A DNA stretch of 10,148 nucleotides from CAZDQL01 sp964507325 (GCA_964507325.1 CAZDQL010000149.1:1-10148), one strand, 5' to 3'. Shown: positions 1 to 6,915, counted from the stretch's first letter. Numbers and translations are program-made. Notes: generated by a model not told the origin, from the letters alone.

Positions 1-43
1 AATCGACACGCCGGACACACCCGCGTCCCACCCTCGTGAATAA

Positions 44-397
44 TTCGGGCTAGTCGCCTTCGGGGTCCCCGATGAGATCGCGGCCGGCCACGGCTGGGCC
101 GAGTGGGCGTGGGTCGACGCGAACGGGGAGCGCAGCGAGCTCCTGATCGTCGACGATTCCGTCGTCTTCGCCTCCCTCGGTGCGCGCGAGGCCTACGCGC
201 AGGGCGGCCGTCCCGCCCTCGGGAAGGCGCGCCCCGCCGCGGGGCCGTACCTCGGACAACCGGTCGCCGAGCTGATCGATCACGCCGGAGCGGCCAGGGG
301 GTACACCGTGCGCGCAACTGGAGTCGAGCTCGAGCTTCGCCGGGGACTGCGCGGGCACGTGGTCGACGGTCGCGTGGTCGGGCTGAAAAGGGAGTGA
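44..397 (+). pseudogene. Start-less coding remnant, 3' part of an unrecognised gene
   Basis: This frame is open from just after a TAA at 41-43 to the TGA at 395-397, about 117 codons. It has no ATG, GTG or TTG until a GTG at 308. About nine in ten codons end in G or C, and the residue mix is protein-like (for example GHGWAEWAWVDANGE and ELLIVDDSVVFASLG), whereas the overlapping frames are Arg/Pro-rich. It therefore looks like genuine coding sequence that lost its 5' end through deletion or frameshift. The C-terminal ~50 residues (YLGQPVAELIDHAG, then TVRATG, then HVVDGRVVGLKRE) resemble the fold pattern of small I78-type peptidase-inhibitor domains: a short helix, an R-x-x strand and a closing V-D-G-x-V strand. 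That resemblance is weak and I do not assign it. The stop lies directly before the DUF429 remnant, so the two may have been neighbours in one operon. A non-canonical start is the alternative to a pseudogene. Confidence 0.45.
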
Positions 398-420
398 CGC
401 CCAATTGCCACCCTCTCCCT

Positions 421-540
421 GTGCGCGTCCTCGGTGTCGACGGCTGCAAGCAGGGCTGGGTGGGTGTCTGTTTGGACGACGACTGGCGGGAGTGCGATGT
501 CGCCGTTGCCGCGTGGAGCGCCACGCGAATCGGGACCGGA
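421..540 (+). pseudogene. Truncated DUF429 (predicted RNase H-like nuclease) N-terminus
   Basis: From the GTG at 421 the frame reads VRVLGVDGCKQGWVGV, then CLDDDWRECDVAVAAW. This is the characteristic N-terminal strand of DUF429 proteins (G-V-D-G-C-x-x-G-W-V-G), which are predicted to have an RNase H-like fold and normally run to about 220-250 residues. The Asp of GVDG would be the first acidic site residue. After about 40 codons the resemblance stops. The frame continues as Arg-rich sequence (QRLPERTGQRREGERRSRYG) and runs into the 3' end of the convergent HEAT gene. No other frame picks up the rest of the family, so this is a 3'-deleted pseudogene rather than a single frameshift. An in-frame GTG at 394 overlaps the upstream stop (GTGA) and is a possible alternative start. 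Confidence in the family is good; the exact breakpoint is uncertain. Confidence 0.6.
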
Positions 541-632
541 GCTGCACAACGCCTCCCCGAGCGAACGGGACAGCGTCGAGAAGGGGAGCGGAGATCGCGA
601 TATGGGGCTGAGCGGGCGACCCGGCGCGCGCC

Positions 633-2180
633 CTACTCCTTCTGCCTCTTCGCCGTCCACACCGCCACGTGCTCGTCCCCGTCGATGCGGGTCATCCCCT
701 CGATCTGATCGCCGGTGAGCTTGCCGGTGGTGCGCACGATCGCGGTCTCGACGCGGGTGTGAAAGCTGAAGTAGAGCGTCTCACCCACCTCGACCCAGGC
801 GAAGTCGCCGAAGAACGGTCCGTCGGCTTCGTCGACGTCGTGGCCCGCGAGCGTGAGGATCCCCGCCTCGTCCTGCACCACTCGCAGAGGGGGGATCGAC
901 ACGTGCTGGCTGCCGCCCGCGAGCACGCGGACGACCCACGTGCCCACCAGGTCGTCGGGGGCCGCGATGCCGGGCGGGACGATCGTCGGGCGCTCCTCGA
1001 AGACGCGCTGATGGAGGTCCCACGCCCGCTGCGCGCGGATCGCGTCCTCGCCCGCCAGATGGGTGTCGAGCAACGCCCGCAGGCGGTCCCCGTGCCGCTC
1101 GAGTCCCCACGCCAGCCGCGCGTGGTTGCGCGCCTCGGCGGGATCGGTGGCCATCTCCACCATGCGCTGCAGCACGTCCTCCCGCTCCCCGCGGTAGGTG
1201 GAGAGCCCGTAGTAGACCGCCCGATAGCGCACGTCGGGATCGGGGTCGCGGGAGAGGCGCAGCATGAGATCCACCGCCGGATCGCTGAGCCGGTGGAGTC
1301 CCGCGCGCCAGATCCAGGCGCCGCCGACGACGATCGCCACCTGCTCGCGCACCTTCGGATCGGGATCCTCGGCGCAGGCGGCGAAGTCGGGGAGGTAGGT
1401 GTCGTCCATGTCGCGCACCAGGTTCTCCTTCCCGATGCGTCCCAACATCGCCAGGCGCGTCGCCCCGTCGCCGTGGCGCAGCGCCTCGCGCACCTCGGGC
1501 ATCTCCACGTGGGGCTTCGGCCGCGGCGGTCCCTTGGCGCGCTCGGCCGCCCAGTCGAAGGCGCGCAGCTCGCCGCGGAAGATGCGCTCCACGGCCTGGG
1601 CCTTCTCGCGCACCCACGGGTCCTCGCTCTTCAGGTGCGGTTCGAGGTAGGGGAGGAGCGCGTCGATCTGATCGGCCGCACCCCAGGCGATGCGCCCGAT
1701 GTCGTTGGGGTCGTCGATCGCCACCGCGAGGTCGGCCAGGGTGTGCAGGATGGCGGGCGTCTTCTCCTTCACCACCGACAGACCGAAGTACACCGCGTAG
1801 TGCCGGCAGCCGTAGCGCGCCGCTTCCTCGCGGAAGTCCGCGGCGTGGTAGCAGAGCTCGATGGCTCCGGGGTGCTGGCTCTCCACCCCCCAGATCAGTC
1901 GATTGCCGACGTAGCTGAGGATCAGGGTGCGGTGCTGCGTGGTGTGCCGCAGGCCGGCGCGGATCACGGCCAGGAACTCCTCCTCCGGGAGCTTGCGAAG
2001 GGTGTTCGCGTCGTAGAGCTCGTCGAGCTTGCGGCCGGCTGCCTCGTCGTCGGGGAAGTAGCGCTCGAAGTCGGGCGCGACGTAGGGGTCGACCGACCGC
2101 CAGGCGAAGGCGTCGTCGTCCTGCTGCAGGGGGACGAGGGACGAGAGGGCGAGCGAGAAGCTGGTAAGGAGGTGCTGCAT
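633..2180 (-). CDS. Secreted HEAT-repeat protein with C-terminal beta-rich domain
   Basis: This 515-residue protein starts at ATG 2180. Residues 1-19 (MQHLLTSFSLALSSLVPLQ) form a short signal-peptide-like hydrophobic leader, so it is probably exported. Residues ~50-400 are helical with HEAT-type features. Recurring D-P-x-x-x-V-R signatures appear near 186-192 (EDPWVRE), 271-279 (EDPDPKVRE) and 311-319 (RDPDPDVRY), each followed by an Ala/Leu-rich helix. Such solenoids usually bind proteins. Residues ~408-513 form a different module, GTWVVRV ... TLYFSFHTR ... TGKLTGDQIEGMTRIDG ... VAVWTAKR. This resembles the lipocalin-like beta-barrel ends often seen in planctomycete hypothetical proteins. 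No catalytic motif is visible. No Shine-Dalgarno precedes the ATG, but the leader supports this start. It is divergent from the cupin gene and convergent with the DUF429 remnant. The long plus-strand frame across it is an antisense shadow. Confidence 0.85.
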   Translation of the reverse strand: MQHLLTSFSLALSSLVPLQQDDDAFAWRSVDPYVAPDFERYFPDDEAAGRKLDELYDANTLRKLPEEEFLAVIRAGLRHTTQHRTLILSYVGNRLIWGVESQHPGAIELCYHAADFREEAARYGCRHYAVYFGLSVVKEKTPAILHTLADLAVAIDDPNDIGRIAWGAADQIDALLPYLEPHLKSEDPWVREKAQAVERIFRGELRAFDWAAERAKGPPRPKPHVEMPEVREALRHGDGATRLAMLGRIGKENLVRDMDDTYLPDFAACAEDPDPKVREQVAIVVGGAWIWRAGLHRLSDPAVDLMLRLSRDPDPDVRYRAVYYGLSTYRGEREDVLQRMVEMATDPAEARNHARLAWGLERHGDRLRALLDTHLAGEDAIRAQRAWDLHQRVFEERPTIVPPGIAAPDDLVGTWVVRVLAGGSQHVSIPPLRVVQDEAGILTLAGHDVDEADGPFFGDFAWVEVGETLYFSFHTRVETAIVRTTGKLTGDQIEGMTRIDGDEHVAVWTAKRQKE

Positions 2181-2253
2181 GGGACTGCGCGGAACGAGCT
2201 AGCGGTTACCCTGGGGCGACGCTGATCGTACTCCGCAGACGGGAGACAGGACC
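2181..2253. promoter_or_regulatory. Short divergent intergenic region (HEAT gene / cupin gene)
   Basis: The 73 bp between the two divergent start codons must hold, or overlap, both promoters and 5' leaders unless the genes are read from further away. On the cupin side GGGAG at 2241-2245 and AGG at 2248-2250 form a usable ribosome-binding site before ATG 2254. On the HEAT side there is no Shine-Dalgarno. A TACGAT box (TAnnnT type) on the minus strand at 2224-2229 lies about 45 bp before the HEAT ATG and could be a -10 element, but I see no convincing -35. The regulatory role is inferred from gene arrangement only. Confidence 0.3.
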
Positions 2254-2607
2254 ATGGGATGGATCGATCTCGAACAACTGGACGAGCTCCAGCTCGCTCC
2301 GGGCATTCGCGCGCGGGTCGTCAACGGTGAGAGCTTGACCGTGGCCCACGTGTCCCTGGACGCGGGGGCGGAGCTGCCCGAGCACACCCACCTCCACGAG
2401 CAGGTGGTGAACGTGATCGCAGGGGAGCTGGAGCTGGTGGTGGAAGGCACGCCCCATCGCCTGACGCCAGGCACTGCCATGGTGCTCGAACCACACGTCC
2501 CGCACTCCGGCCGCGCCGTGGCGCCGACCCGGGTGATCGACGTCTTCCACCCGGTGCGCGAGGACTTCCGCGGAGCGGGTTTCGCGGGCTACCCGTCCGG
2601 CGACTGA
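2254..2607 (+). CDS. Small single-domain cupin protein
   Basis: This 117-residue protein fits one conserved beta-barrel cupin domain. Motif 1 is at residues ~38-57: GAELPEHTHLHEQ followed by VVNVIAGELEL, giving the H-x-H-x-H-E metal-binding cluster. Motif 2 is at ~66-86: HRLTPGTAMVLEPHVPHSG, with the P-G turn and the last His ligand. All the usual metal ligands are present, so it should bind a divalent metal. Members of this family range from dioxygenases and isomerases to sugar or small-molecule sensors, and the substrate cannot be read from sequence. There is no signal peptide, so it is cytoplasmic. The start is supported by GGGAG/AGG 4-13 bp upstream. It ends 7 bp from the convergent beta-propeller gene, with no room for a separate terminator. 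It is the only plus-strand intact gene in the window and has no obvious functional partner here. Confidence 0.9.
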   Translation: MGWIDLEQLDELQLAPGIRARVVNGESLTVAHVSLDAGAELPEHTHLHEQVVNVIAGELELVVEGTPHRLTPGTAMVLEPHVPHSGRAVAPTRVIDVFHPVREDFRGAGFAGYPSGD

Positions 2608-2614
2608 TCGCTCC

Positions 2615-4192
2615 TCAACCGCAGAAGGTCACGCCCACCGCGTCGCTGGTGTTGAAGCCCGCGCCGCCGCCGGCGGGGTCCGCGTACCAGAGCTGGAAGT
2701 ACCAGGTCCTGCCCATCTCGACGGGTAGGCGCGGGGGCAGCGCGGTCAGGTCCAGGTCGAGGGTCACCCCCCCCGTCCCATCCGTCGTGAGCAGCGGATT
2801 CAGGCGCACGATCGAGTCCCCCAGACACAAGAGGCCCGGGCCGAAGGGCACCTGGGCCGAGACGTCCGAAGCCAGGAACAGGGCGCGCACGTGGGGCGGA
2901 CAGCCGCCGGCGACCAGGTGCGCGTCGTTCGCCGAGAGGCTCTGGGGGCCGAGGTAGGCGATGGTGGCCGGCACCCCGGTGGAGTTCGGGACGCTCGCGC
3001 AGTAGGTGCGCACCGGCGAGGTCGAATCGCGCAGCAGGACGGAACCCCCGCAGTAGCAGCCGATCGCCACCTCGTTCTCCTGCAAAGCGACCGAGAGGCC
3101 GTAGTTCGCGAGGGCCGAGGGAGCGGAGGGGTAGAAGGAGTCGATCGGGAGCCAGGCCCCCCCGATGCGGCGGTAGACGTGGGCCGCGCCGCCACTCTGG
3201 GCCCCGCTGTCTTCGTGGATGGCGCCCACGGCCAGGACGTCGCCATGGAGGGCCACCGACCAGCCGAGCCCGCCGCCGGGCTGAGCGGGCGGGCCGAGGA
3301 TGATCGCCTCCTCGACCCACGCGCCTCCCTGGGCCCGGAACACGTAGGCGGAGCCGGAAGAGAGCCCCCCGTCGTCGTTCCCCGGGGCGCCGACCGCGAC
3401 GGCACCGTCGCCGACCGACAGGGTCTGGCCGAAGTAGTCCTCGGTGTCGGCGTCGCTGGCGGTCAGCATCGCGGTCTGCGTCCAGCCCGCGACGTCGCGC
3501 TCGAAGACGAAGGCGGCCCCGGAGAAGCCGCCCGCGTGGGCGTTGCGGCTGGCGCCGACCACGAGGAGGTCCCCCTCGAGGTCGACCATGTGCGTGCCTT
3601 GCACGACGAGCTTGGCGCGCCGGCGCCAGACTCCGCCCTCGAGTTCGTAGACGTAGGTCGCGTCCGCGCCCCAGGCGGTCACGGCCAGGGTGGTCCCGTC
3701 GATCGCGACCGAGCCGCCGAAGAAGTTGAGCTGCCCGCCGTCGGGCGGGACCAGCTTCTGCCGTTCGACCCAGCCCGTCGGCGTGCGCCGGAACACGTAG
3801 GCCGTGCCCGAGGACTGCCCCAGGTCGTCGTCGGCATTGGCCCCGGCCACGAGCCAGTCGCCGTCCAGGTCGACCGAGTAGCCGAAGGAGTCCTGGGCCG
3901 CGCCGTCGGAGGCCACCAGCTTGGCCTCCGGCTGCCAGGCGCTCCCGTCCCAGCGGTGGACGTAGACCGCACCCTGCCCGAAGACGTACCCGCCGCCGCC
4001 GTCGCTGACGTCGCCCACCGCCAGCGTGTCGCCGTCGAGGGCCACGTCCCAGCCGTAGCAGGGCTCGGACGGGGCGGGCAGGTCGGCCTCGCGGCATTGG
4101 GCGCTCGCCGGCGGTGCGAGCAGTGACGCGCCGAGACCGACCAGGAGGAGGTGCCGTGCTCCCAGAGGCCCGATCGTGTTCATGTGGGCCAT
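2615..4192 (-). CDS. Secreted FG-GAP-type beta-propeller protein
   Basis: This 525-residue exported protein has a signal peptide at residues ~1-31 (hydrophobic LLLVGLGASLLAPPASA, cleavage after ASA). About seven propeller blades follow. Each has the pattern F/Y-G-x-S-V-x-L-D-G-D-x-L-A-V-G-A, then D/S-rich loops, G-x-A-Y-V-F, W-x-x-x-x-K-L. Blades start near 47, 103, 157, 200, 254, 308 and 363. The third to fourth blades are shortened (TAWGADATYVYE, HMVDLEGDLLVVGAS). Residues ~396-525 form a separate C-terminal module. It begins YCASVPNSTGVPA, has cysteines at 398, 431, 456 and 524, and closes with WYFQLWYADP then GFNTSDAVGVTFCG. This closing module recurs at the end of many exported planctomycete proteins. 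FG-GAP propellers bind ligands or partners outside the cell; no enzymatic site is visible. Met4 (4183) is an alternative start. The gene begins 16 bp after the 7-TM gene and is probably in its operon. Confidence 0.88.
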   Translation of the reverse strand: MAHMNTIGPLGARHLLLVGLGASLLAPPASAQCREADLPAPSEPCYGWDVALDGDTLAVGDVSDGGGGYVFGQGAVYVHRWDGSAWQPEAKLVASDGAAQDSFGYSVDLDGDWLVAGANADDDLGQSSGTAYVFRRTPTGWVERQKLVPPDGGQLNFFGGSVAIDGTTLAVTAWGADATYVYELEGGVWRRRAKLVVQGTHMVDLEGDLLVVGASRNAHAGGFSGAAFVFERDVAGWTQTAMLTASDADTEDYFGQTLSVGDGAVAVGAPGNDDGGLSSGSAYVFRAQGGAWVEEAIILGPPAQPGGGLGWSVALHGDVLAVGAIHEDSGAQSGGAAHVYRRIGGAWLPIDSFYPSAPSALANYGLSVALQENEVAIGCYCGGSVLLRDSTSPVRTYCASVPNSTGVPATIAYLGPQSLSANDAHLVAGGCPPHVRALFLASDVSAQVPFGPGLLCLGDSIVRLNPLLTTDGTGGVTLDLDLTALPPRLPVEMGRTWYFQLWYADPAGGGAGFNTSDAVGVTFCG

Positions 4193-4208
4193 GGTAGCAC
4201 CGCATGTC

Positions 4209-6017
4209 CTACCCGGGGTCGGCGTCCCCCCGCCCCACCGGCGCGCGCAGCGTCGTCTGCAGGCACATGGCGACGAGCAGCAGAGTGCCGATCAGGAGAC
4301 GCCAGCCGAGCACGCGGTCTGCGAACGTGGGCGGCGGGATGCGCTCCCCGAAGGCGGCCTCGAAGCGGGCGAGGGTGGCGGCGGGACGGACGTGGCGCAC
4401 CTCGAGAGAGCTCCAGAGCCCGTTGCGCAGTGCCTCGCGCCGCAGGTGGCGCTGCAGGAGGGCGAGGTCGACGCCAGGCGGGACCCCCAGGCGGTCCATC
4501 AGCCAGATCGCGGAGGCTTCGTCGTCGTCGCTGCAGAAGTCGAGCTTCCGGTATCTTTCCTGGAAGCCGCCGACGTCCTTCTGGTCCGGCGTATCGCCCG
4601 GCGCGATCCAGGCGTCGGAGAGGAAGGCGAGGGCGTCGTCGCGCAGCTCCTCGACGCGCCCGACGCGTCCCATGCGTTCGAGGCTGCGGATGATCTGACA
4701 CAGGGCGTCGAGATTCTCGCGCTCCACCTCCCGCGAGTGGAACCAGGTCGCCACGAGCCGGTCCGCCAGGCGGTCGCGCTGTGCGTCGTCCAGCGCACCC
4801 GTCGCAAGCAGGTCCTGGAGCGCCGCCGCGTACTGCACGAAGCTCGTGATCGGCCTGTCCCTCTCGAGGAGCACGCGCCGGAAGCGCCCGTTGTCGATGG
4901 CGAGGACCTCACCGGGACGCAGGAGTCCCATGTCGGCGGCGGCGGCGAGGATGAAGGGTGAGGGAGAATCTCCCCCCCGCTCCAGCTCGCTGCGCAGCGC
5001 CGCGCGCGCTCGGTCGAGGGACGGGCGCAGGTCCGTGTGGTCGTGCAGGTGGAGCGCCGCGTCTCGCGCGTCCGCCCAGCGCCGCCCCTGCTCGCCGGGG
5101 AAGACCTCCAGCCAGGCCGCGAGCTCGGTGTCGGGCGCACCCGAGCGCGCCTCGACGCCCCAGAAGATCAGCCAGCTGCAGAGCGGGAGCAGGACCGCCA
5201 TGCCCGCCAGGAGCACCGCCCGCGATGCGGTGCGGCTCATGGTCCGGGGGTCCCGAGCGATATTCGCGCAGGTCACTCCGCTGAGCAGGAGCGCGAAGTA
5301 GGCGAGGAGGCCCTGGAGCTCCGCCCGCTCGAGGCTCAGCGAGTCCTGCGTCAGGACCCAGGCCCAGATCGCGATCGACGAGAGCACCGCCGAGCACTGC
5401 GCCGCCACGCCGCGCCGGCTCGCGAGGCCCAGGCGCGAGAGGCGCCGGACCACGAGGAGGACGGAGATCATCGAGGCGAGGAGCAAGCCCAGCACCAGGT
5501 CCGCGCTTCCCGGTAGCACGGTGAAGTGCAGAGCGGCGACGACGACCAGTGCCCCGAGGGCGATCATTTGGGCCAGCGAGCCGCGCGCCAGCGCATTGCG
5601 CCGCCGGAGGCGTCCTCCGTCGTCCCGTCCGGCGTCCAGCGCCCGCGCTCCGCGCGCCGAGACGAAGAGGGTCGCCGCCATCGTCACCAAGAGGAAAGCG
5701 GGCAACGCGACGACGGCGAGCCCCGCCTTCCAGGCGGCCTGTTTGCCCACGGCGCCCACGAAGGCCTTGGGCACGAGGAACGGCGGCAAGAGCACCGCCG
5801 CCTGGCGCAGGAAGGGGGAGCGCTGCAGGGCCTCCAGCGCGCGCCGATCCGCGTCGCGCTGCGCCGACTCGCGCTCGGCGACCTTGCGCCGCACCGCCTC
5901 GGCGAACTCTTCGGGGTCCGCCCGCCGCGGGCGCAGCGCCTCGCGCACGAGCTCTTCAGAGATCTCTTCGGGGATCTCTCCGGGGATCTCTTCGGGGAGC
6001 GTGTCCTGCGCGTTCAT
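4209..6017 (-). CDS. 7-TM membrane protein, putative sigma-factor regulator
   Basis: This 602-residue protein starts at ATG 6017 within an ATGA overlap with the sigma factor gene, preceded by a G-rich stretch (GGGGGGCGGC). Residues 1-60 are cytoplasmic and highly charged, with an acidic repeat (PEEIPGEIPEEISEE) and the segment DPEEFAEAVRRKVAERE. Six hydrophobic helices lie at about 97-120, 147-168, 172-191, 205-224, 233-252 and 266-288. Residues ~290-570 form a soluble, mostly helical domain, possibly TPR-like. A seventh helix at ~572-590 is followed by a short polar tail. Translational coupling to an ECF-like sigma factor is the standard arrangement for a membrane anti-sigma factor. With six helices before it, the large domain would lie on the same side as the N-terminus. 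The zinc H-x3-C-x2-C anti-sigma motif is absent, so the anti-sigma role is inferred from context. A longer in-frame extension upstream is a shadow over the sigma gene. Confidence 0.82.
   Translation of the reverse strand: MNAQDTLPEEIPGEIPEEISEELVREALRPRRADPEEFAEAVRRKVAERESAQRDADRRALEALQRSPFLRQAAVLLPPFLVPKAFVGAVGKQAAWKAGLAVVALPAFLLVTMAATLFVSARGARALDAGRDDGGRLRRRNALARGSLAQMIALGALVVVAALHFTVLPGSADLVLGLLLASMISVLLVVRRLSRLGLASRRGVAAQCSAVLSSIAIWAWVLTQDSLSLERAELQGLLAYFALLLSGVTCANIARDPRTMSRTASRAVLLAGMAVLLPLCSWLIFWGVEARSGAPDTELAAWLEVFPGEQGRRWADARDAALHLHDHTDLRPSLDRARAALRSELERGGDSPSPFILAAAADMGLLRPGEVLAIDNGRFRRVLLERDRPITSFVQYAAALQDLLATGALDDAQRDRLADRLVATWFHSREVERENLDALCQIIRSLERMGRVGRVEELRDDALAFLSDAWIAPGDTPDQKDVGGFQERYRKLDFCSDDDEASAIWLMDRLGVPPGVDLALLQRHLRREALRNGLWSSLEVRHVRPAATLARFEAAFGERIPPPTFADRVLGWRLLIGTLLLVAMCLQTTLRAPVGRGDADPG
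5961..5996 (-). repeat. Three tandem 12-bp repeats near the 5' end of the 7-TM gene
   Basis: Plus-strand units GATCTCTTCGGG, GATCTCTCCGGG and GATCTCTTCGGG lie head to tail and encode the acidic repeat EIPE/EIPG/EIPE at residues ~8-19 of the membrane protein. The unit is a multiple of three, so slippage would change the length of the acidic linker without breaking the frame. A diverged unit adjoins on the left. Confidence 0.85.
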
Positions 6018-6526
6018 GCCGCCCCCCAGCTCGCCAGGTCGAGGAGCCGCTCGCGGAGCAGCCGGCGCCCGCGGTACAGGCGCCCCTCGACGGTCCTCGT
6101 CGTGACCCCGAGGAGCGCGGCGACCTCTCGCACGCTCGTCTCCTCGAGGTAGTGCATGTAGAGCGCGGTGCGCTCCTTCGGCGGCAGGCGGTCGAGCTCC
6201 ACACGCAGGGCGGCGGCGCGCGGGTCCTCCTCCTCGGGGCTTTCCTGCGCGATCTCCGCCGCGTGGGGGAGCGGCGCCGACCGCTGCCTCGCGCGCCGTC
6301 GCGCCGCCCGCAGTAGGTTCCAGGCGATGCCGCGCAGCCAGGGCCCGACCACCCCGTCGTCGGCGAGCGCGCCGCGCAGCCGTGCGCGCCCGATCCAGGC
6401 TTCGGCAAAGGAGTCCTGCGCCAGCTCGATCGCTTCGTTCCAGCGCGCCCCCCAGGCCGCCAAGAGGCCCACGAGGGGACCCCGGTAGCGGCACATCAGG
6501 TCATCGAGCTCGGCTTCCGCGTCCAT
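6014..6526 (-). CDS. ECF-like RNA polymerase sigma factor
   Basis: From ATG 6526 this gives 170 residues, the usual size for an ECF (group IV) sigma factor. Region 2 spans about residues 5-78. It includes the AQDSFAEAWIGRARLRG helix, equivalent to the 2.1-2.2 D-x-F-x-x-A-W core, and WLRGIAWNLLRAARRRAR, equivalent to 2.3-2.4. An acidic linker (SPEEEDPRAA) leads to region 4 at ~108-160: LDRLPPKERTALYMHYLEE, then the helix-turn-helix TSVREVAALLGVTTRTVEGRL with a basic tail. It should recruit core polymerase to a small regulon, probably including its own operon. Its TGA overlaps the ATG of the 7-TM gene by four bases (ATGA), indicating translational coupling and a likely sigma/regulator pair. A GTG at 6562 would add 12 residues of non-family sequence. 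I prefer the ATG because the family domain starts right after it; neither has a clear Shine-Dalgarno. Confidence 0.9.
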   Translation of the reverse strand: MDAEAELDDLMCRYRGPLVGLLAAWGARWNEAIELAQDSFAEAWIGRARLRGALADDGVVGPWLRGIAWNLLRAARRRARQRSAPLPHAAEIAQESPEEEDPRAAALRVELDRLPPKERTALYMHYLEETSVREVAALLGVTTRTVEGRLYRGRRLLRERLLDLASWGAA

Positions 6527-6559
6527 CGCGGGGAGGTTGTCCCGGCCGGGGTCCGATCC

Positions 6560-6579
6560 CACGAAAAACGTCGAAAAAC
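6560..6579 (-). promoter_or_regulatory. Tandem 10-mer motif upstream of the sigma factor gene
   Basis: On the minus strand two head-to-tail units, GTTTTTCGAC and GTTTTTCGTG, lie about 34 bp before the preferred ATG of the sigma gene. They share eight identical bases and repeat at one helical turn. T-runs stand out in this GC-rich sequence. The repeat could be a promoter element or a transcription-factor site. The function is unproven. Confidence 0.35.
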
Positions 6580-6626
6580 CGGCGCGCGCTGCTGCACACC
6601 CTCAGATCAGTGTCTATTGCTCCCCG

Positions 6627-6851
6627 TCAGGCGGGACCCAGGCGTTCGGACCAGTACTCGTGCTCGAGTTCGTCGTCCTCTTCCCAGTCGCCCCCCCAGT
6701 CGAGGACGAGGTCTTCCTCGCCCTCCTTCTCCTCGAGCTCCTCATCATCGAGGTCGTCACCCCAATACTGCTGAGGGCTCCGTTCCCGGCGTTGCCGCCG
6801 GCCTACCTCGCGGTCCCGATCCACGGGATCGCGCCTCTTGGAACGCGTCAT
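6627..6851 (-). CDS. Small bipolar charged protein, function unknown
   Basis: ATG 6851 to TGA 6627 encodes 74 residues with a sharp charge switch. The first ~27 residues are strongly basic (MTRSKRRDPVDRDREVGRRQ and RRER). The rest is strongly acidic and contains aromatic residues (YWGDDLDDEELEEKEGEEDL, DWGGDWEEDDELEHEYW). There are no cysteines, no signal peptide and no membrane segment. I do not recognise a family. The composition suggests a disordered protein that could bind nucleic acid or a basic partner. The frame can be extended upstream to a GTG at 6992, but that part is Arg/Gly-rich and shadow-like, so I start at the Met where the composition changes. It ends about 100 bp before the sigma factor ATG on the same strand and may share the transcript. 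The opposite-strand frame over the same bases is Ser/Arg-rich and less credible. It could still be a non-coding leader. Confidence 0.5.
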   Translation of the reverse strand: MTRSKRRDPVDRDREVGRRQRRERSPQQYWGDDLDDEELEEKEGEEDLVLDWGGDWEEDDELEHEYWSERLGPA

Positions 6852-6915
6852 CCGAGTGGTCCAGAGGTCCCCGCCGGCCGCACCCCGTCCCCACCGTGAA
6901 CGACGGCGGCGCGGG

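Noticed and set aside
434..718. 94-residue plus-strand frame as continuation of the DUF429 gene after a frameshift
   Set aside because: Its sequence after 540 (Ser/Pro/Arg-rich) shows none of the later DUF429 motifs and overlaps the 3' end of the HEAT gene.
669..2225. 518-residue plus-strand frame opposite the HEAT gene
   Set aside because: It is His/Val/Arg/Gly-rich with no domain sense and mirrors the codons of the minus-strand gene, which has a leader peptide and HEAT motifs. It is a GC-driven antisense shadow.
2891..4126. 411-residue plus-strand frame opposite the beta-propeller gene
   Set aside because: It is an antisense shadow with biased composition. The minus-strand frame has a signal peptide, blade repeats and a conserved end.
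2589..4205. 538-residue minus-strand frame overlapping the propeller gene
   Set aside because: It is overwhelmingly Arg/Gly/Pro, as expected of an out-of-frame reading of GC-rich DNA. The neighbouring frame encodes the recognisable protein.
6018..6494. N-terminal extension of the 7-TM protein to 761 residues
   Set aside because: The extra part overlaps the whole sigma gene and is Arg/Ala-rich and shadow-like. The ATGA overlap and family-like N-terminus fix the start at 6017.
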